From: JBFHER01 sp041584055
GTDB lineage: Bacteria; Bacteroidota; Bacteroidia; Bacteroidales; UBA5342
Direction of reading: 5' to 3'
Length of the DNA: 9,452 bases
NCBI GenBank assembly: GCA_041584055.1
Contig: JBFHER010000152.1
Location: forward strand, 1-9,452
A model generated the notes under the pieces. It was not told where the DNA came from, searched no databases, and saw only the letters and a program-made list of their open reading frames with translations. A program made the position numbers and the translations under genes. Positions within the stretch are counted from its first letter, which is position 1. Each line of letters opens with the position of its first letter. This document shows positions 7,675 through 9,452 of the stretch, one piece after another.

Positions 7675-8441
7675 TTTAATTCATTTACATTAAACACCGG
7701 TCCATCGGTACAAACACATCTGTTACCTGTTGTGGTATCCTCCACACAGCACAGACACACGCCAAACCCACACGCCATTTTATTCTCCAGGGAAGCTTCA
7801 CAAAAGATGTTTTGTTTTTTAGCATACTTTCCCACGGCCCGCATCATCGGCTCCGGACCACAGGTATATATCATGTCAAATTTCTTATTTGCTTCCCACA
7901 AAATATCATGATGAATAACAAAGCCCTTTTGACCATGTGAACCATCTTCAGTTGTGGTATACACATCCCCATACTGACTGTATTCATCGAGGCGTATCAA
8001 TCCCTCCTTTGTCCTTGCACCCAAAAGAAAGAGCGGACGTATGCCTGCTTCAGCCAGTTTGCGTCCGGTGTATAGGAAAGGTGCAATACCACAGCCGCCA
8101 CCGATCATCAATACCCGCTGTCCTTCTTTTGGCCAGGTAAAACTGTTTCCAAGGGGATATAGCAGGTTAACCATTGTTCCGGCCTCAAGCGTCATCAGCT
8201 TTTTGGATCCATCTCCAACAGCCTGTACGAGAATATCCATTGTATTTTCAGCGTAATCAACATCGTGAACAGACATTGGACGCCTTAAAAATGTAGTACT
8301 GGAATTATCAACACGAATTTCAACAAACTGCCCCGGTAGAATTTCCGGCAGCGGCGTGTCCGCCTTTAATTTAAGTACATTATACTCATGGTTTAACCTC
8401 AAATTTGCCAGCAATTCAAGGTCTTTCATCAATTTTTGCAT
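7668..8441 (-). CDS. pyrK: Dihydroorotate dehydrogenase B (NAD+), electron-transfer subunit
   Basis: This 257-residue flavoprotein partners PyrD in the heterotetrameric class 1B enzyme. The FAD-binding beta-barrel is marked by PGQFVEIR (36-43) and RRPMSVHD (53-60). The ferredoxin-reductase-like NAD domain shows MIGGGCGIAPF (112-122) and YTCGPEPMM (192-200). The 2Fe-2S ligands fit the PyrK spacing C-x4-C-x2-C-x11-C at Cys224, Cys229, Cys232 and Cys244. The gene is first in the pyrK-pyrD operon. The start may be Met1 or Met5; both are close to the predicted promoter and neither has a strong ribosome binding site. Class 1B makes sense for an organism that does not depend on respiratory quinones for pyrimidine synthesis. 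That is inference from enzyme class. Confidence 0.95.
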   Translation of the reverse strand: MQKLMKDLELLANLRLNHEYNVLKLKADTPLPEILPGQFVEIRVDNSSTTFLRRPMSVHDVDYAENTMDILVQAVGDGSKKLMTLEAGTMVNLLYPLGNSFTWPKEGQRVLMIGGGCGIAPFLYTGRKLAEAGIRPLFLLGARTKEGLIRLDEYSQYGDVYTTTEDGSHGQKGFVIHHDILWEANKKFDMIYTCGPEPMMRAVGKYAKKQNIFCEASLENKMACGFGVCLCCVEDTTTGNRCVCTDGPVFNVNELKW

Positions 8442-8459
8442 AAAAATCTATTTTCAACG

Positions 8460-8467
8460 CAAAAGTA
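8460..8467 (-). promoter_or_regulatory. Predicted -7 promoter element for pyrK-pyrD
   Basis: On the minus strand positions 8467-8460 read TACTTTTG, an exact match to TAnnTTTG. No clear TTG lies at the expected -33 position. The start would be near 8453, leaving a leader of only about a dozen nucleotides before the pyrK ATG at 8441. It sits in the 63-bp gap after the XRE gene, so the pyr operon need not depend on that gene's transcript. Confidence 0.5.
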
Positions 8468-8504
8468 GCAAAAAAGGTCCTAGTATTAAAGTGATTTATC
8501 AGGG

Positions 8505-8951
8505 CTAACCATTAAATATTTCTTCCGTACTGTAATCATCATATATCACAATGATTTTCTTTATGACCTTTGCCTTTGACGAATTTGGCGGACTTATATG
8601 ATTCTCCGGCTTTGATTCTACCTTTTTTACTTGTTCCTGTGATGCGTCGATAGTTCTGGCATGCTTGTCTTCATCAGGAAACAAAGCCGGCGTTTTATCA
8701 ACTGCCAGATTTAGCTCCTTTTCTACATGCGGTATTTTGCCGCTCGCATACATATCTCCCTGTCCGGTCAGTAACCAGTGCCCGTTGATAGAAGGAAAGG
8801 ACTCAATGAGTTTTGTAAGAAAATCCATGCTTGGCTTGTTTCTTCCTGCCAGAATGTGTGATACACTGGAACGTTGTACACGCATAACATCAGCCAAACG
8901 TGAAGGTGTAAGTCCCTCATTTAAAATTATTTTCTGTATTCGATCCTTCAT
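8505..8951 (-). CDS. XRE-family helix-turn-helix transcriptional regulator, Bacteroidota type
   Basis: This is a 148-residue predicted DNA-binding protein. The N-terminal lambda-repressor-like domain (about 1-68) has the HTH in LTPSRLADVMRVQRSSVSHI (14-33), followed by LAGRNKPSMDFLTKLIESFP. The block ends in the motif WLLTGQGDM (59-67), typical of XRE regulators in this phylum. A polar linker rich in Lys, Glu, Ser and Pro (about 70-127) leads to a short C-terminal module, KVIKKIIVIYDDYSTEEIFNG in two parts (KVIKKI, IVIYDDYSTEE). Similar tails occur in other Bacteroidota HTH proteins as I know them. There is no peptidase S24 domain, so it is not a LexA/CI-type self-cleaving repressor. The start at 8951 is fixed by an in-frame TGA three codons upstream. 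A strong predicted promoter and an array of repeated motifs upstream suggest autoregulation. The regulated pathway is unknown. Confidence 0.9.
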   Translation of the reverse strand: MKDRIQKIILNEGLTPSRLADVMRVQRSSVSHILAGRNKPSMDFLTKLIESFPSINGHWLLTGQGDMYASGKIPHVEKELNLAVDKTPALFPDEDKHARTIDASQEQVKKVESKPENHISPPNSSKAKVIKKIIVIYDDYSTEEIFNG

Positions 8952-8976
8952 AATTCATGCCATTTAAAGCCCTGAG

Positions 8977-9025
8977 ATTTCAATATTTGCTTCTCATTGT
9001 CCCGTTATACAAGAATATTTGAAAT
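8977..9025 (-). promoter_or_regulatory. Imperfect hairpin in the XRE gene leader
   Basis: On the transcript strand ATTTCAAATATT (9025-9014) can pair with AATATTGAAAT (8987-8977). This gives 11 base pairs with one bulged base and a loop of 26 nt. It lies in the predicted 5' leader, ending about 25 nt before the ATG. The stem is almost all A-U, so its stability is modest and its role is unknown. Confidence 0.3.
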
Positions 9026-9051
9026 TTAAACAGTAAATGACAAACAGAACT

Positions 9052-9082
9052 CAAAAATAATGTGAATTGTAAACTGATGCAA
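9052..9082 (-). promoter_or_regulatory. Predicted Bacteroidota-type promoter for the XRE regulator
   Basis: On the minus strand a TTG at 9082-9080 is followed by a 20-nt spacer and TATTTTTG at 9059-9052, an exact TAnnTTTG match. Transcription would start near 9045, giving a leader of about 95 nt. One GTTACAA motif (9090-9084) abuts the -33 element on its upstream side, and a GTTTACAA motif (9074-9067) lies between the two elements. A repressor bound there would block RNA polymerase. Confidence 0.7.
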
Positions 9083-9382
9083 TTTGTAACCAGACAAGTT
9101 ATCAACAAAATGAAAGCAATTGTATAATGTAAACACGGGTTTGTTTACATAAGTAAATCACTATAATTTACAAGTAACAACATTTAAATTCATTTTTGTA
9201 ACACAAAATATACTTGTAAAAAAGGATGAATGGACTTGTCAGCATATCACATAACGGGAGCATTTAACCCTTAGAATGACCTTATGAGGAGGATCTTAAA
9301 ATTAAATATGCCATGTAAGAAAACTTTGTAACAAGTATAGGATTTTATCGGGATATTTACTACGAATATCAATCTTGTAAAC
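9066..9382. repeat. Cluster of GTTTACAA / GTTACAA-type motifs (putative operator array)
   Basis: Copies on the minus strand are GTTTACAA at 9074-9067, GTTACAA at 9090-9084, GTTTACA at 9134-9128, GTTACAA at 9202-9196, TTTACAA at 9220-9214, GTTACAA at 9332-9326 and GTTTACAA at 9382-9375. Copies on the plus strand are GTTTACA at 9143-9149 and TTTACAA at 9167-9173. Further TTTACA words follow at 9418 and 9428, 10 bp apart. Spacing is irregular, so these are not iterons or a CRISPR. The motif density and its overlap with the promoter suggest regulator binding sites, which is inference. Confidence 0.5.
9127..9150. repeat. Perfect 9-bp inverted repeat in the XRE upstream region
   Basis: ATGTAAACA (9127-9135) and TGTTTACAT (9142-9150) are exact reverse complements separated by 6 bp (cgggtt). 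The arm centres are 15 bp apart. This is a plausible two-fold operator for a dimeric HTH protein and contains two copies of the motif repeated across the region. Confidence 0.6.
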
Positions 9383-9452
9383 AAATTGCAGTTTATTCGC
9401 AACAACTTTCTGACGAATTTACAGACATTTACACAATCAGCAAGCAGATATA

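Larger units (their letters stand above)
8952..9452. other. Long non-coding region upstream of the XRE regulator
   Basis: The region is very AT-rich, with no ORF that has both a start codon and protein-like content. It holds the XRE promoter, a leader hairpin, and a cluster of GTTTACAA/GTTACAA-like motifs described separately. A small inverted repeat, GATATT/AATATC, occurs at 9352-9357 and 9365-9370. Two frames are open to the right edge: plus from 9319 without a usable start codon, and minus ending near 9272. Neither can be assigned. A gene may begin just beyond the window. Confidence 0.6.

Noticed and set aside
9098..9108. TTATCAACA, similar to a DnaA box, near the motif array (possible origin)
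   Set aside because: There is a single copy with one mismatch to TTATCCACA, no cluster of DnaA boxes, and no dnaA or dnaN nearby.
9284..9331. A 15-codon ORF starting ATGAGGAGG, with an AGGAGG that looks like a ribosome binding site
   Set aside because: The AGGAGG lies inside the ORF, is not spaced for a downstream start, and Bacteroidota rarely rely on such sites. The peptide is unrecognised.
9066..9382. The motif cluster as a CRISPR array or plasmid iterons
   Set aside because: The repeats are only 7-9 bp, occur on both strands and have irregular spacing. No cas or rep gene is present.
9272..9450. Minus-strand frame open from the right edge, about 59 codons
   Set aside because: The translation is rich in Phe, Ile, Leu and Asn, as random AT-rich DNA gives, and it overlaps the motif array. 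There is no domain or family signal.
9319..9452. Plus-strand frame open to the right edge with protein-like composition
   Set aside because: It contains no ATG, GTG or TTG start after the stop at 9316-9318 and matches nothing I recognise. It could only be a degenerate remnant, which the sequence does not prove.

Overview
The window is a stretch of ordinary chromosome from a member of the Bacteroidota, most likely a Bacteroidales/Marinilabiliales-type anaerobe or facultative anaerobe. Three things point there. The predicted promoters have the -7 element TAnnTTTG used by the Bacteroidota primary sigma factor, and no strong Shine-Dalgarno sites are seen before the main genes. The protein sequences are of Bacteroidota type: the ClpC N-terminus, GyrA with an aromatic residue at the Asp87 position, RecQ with an extra C-terminal helix-turn-helix, and an XRE regulator ending in an IVIYDD-type tail. 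Pyrimidine synthesis uses the NAD-linked class 1B dihydroorotate dehydrogenase (pyrK-pyrD) rather than the quinone-linked enzyme. The lineage call is inference from sequence character, not from a database search.

Layout from left to right. Positions 1-93 hold the first 31 codons of clpC on the minus strand. A 334-bp divergent intergenic region follows, then gyrA (428-2965, +) and a secreted TPR protein (3067-4299, +) with its own promoter and a clear intrinsic terminator (4323-4351). recQ (4571-6700, +) comes next, with a long leader that contains a 21-codon upstream ORF overlapping the recQ start as ATGA. On the minus strand, converging on recQ, are pyrD (6763-7674) and pyrK (7668-8441). These form a two-gene operon read pyrK then pyrD with a 7-bp overlap. 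Upstream of it, on the same strand, is an XRE-family regulator (8505-8951). The final 501 bp carry no convincing gene.

The genes are mainly housekeeping: proteolysis (clpC), DNA supercoiling (gyrA), recombination and repair (recQ), and the fourth step of UMP synthesis (pyrK/pyrD). The TPR protein and the XRE regulator have no assigned pathway.

The most interesting part is the non-coding 8952-9452 region in front of the XRE gene. It contains a very good Bacteroidota promoter (TTG, 20 nt, TATTTTTG), a leader hairpin, and about nine copies of a GTTTACAA/GTTACAA-type motif. One pair of copies forms a perfect 9-bp inverted repeat. Two copies sit on or inside the promoter. This looks like an autoregulatory multi-operator array. 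I see no CRISPR array, insertion sequence, tRNA or rRNA gene, and no clear new multi-gene system.
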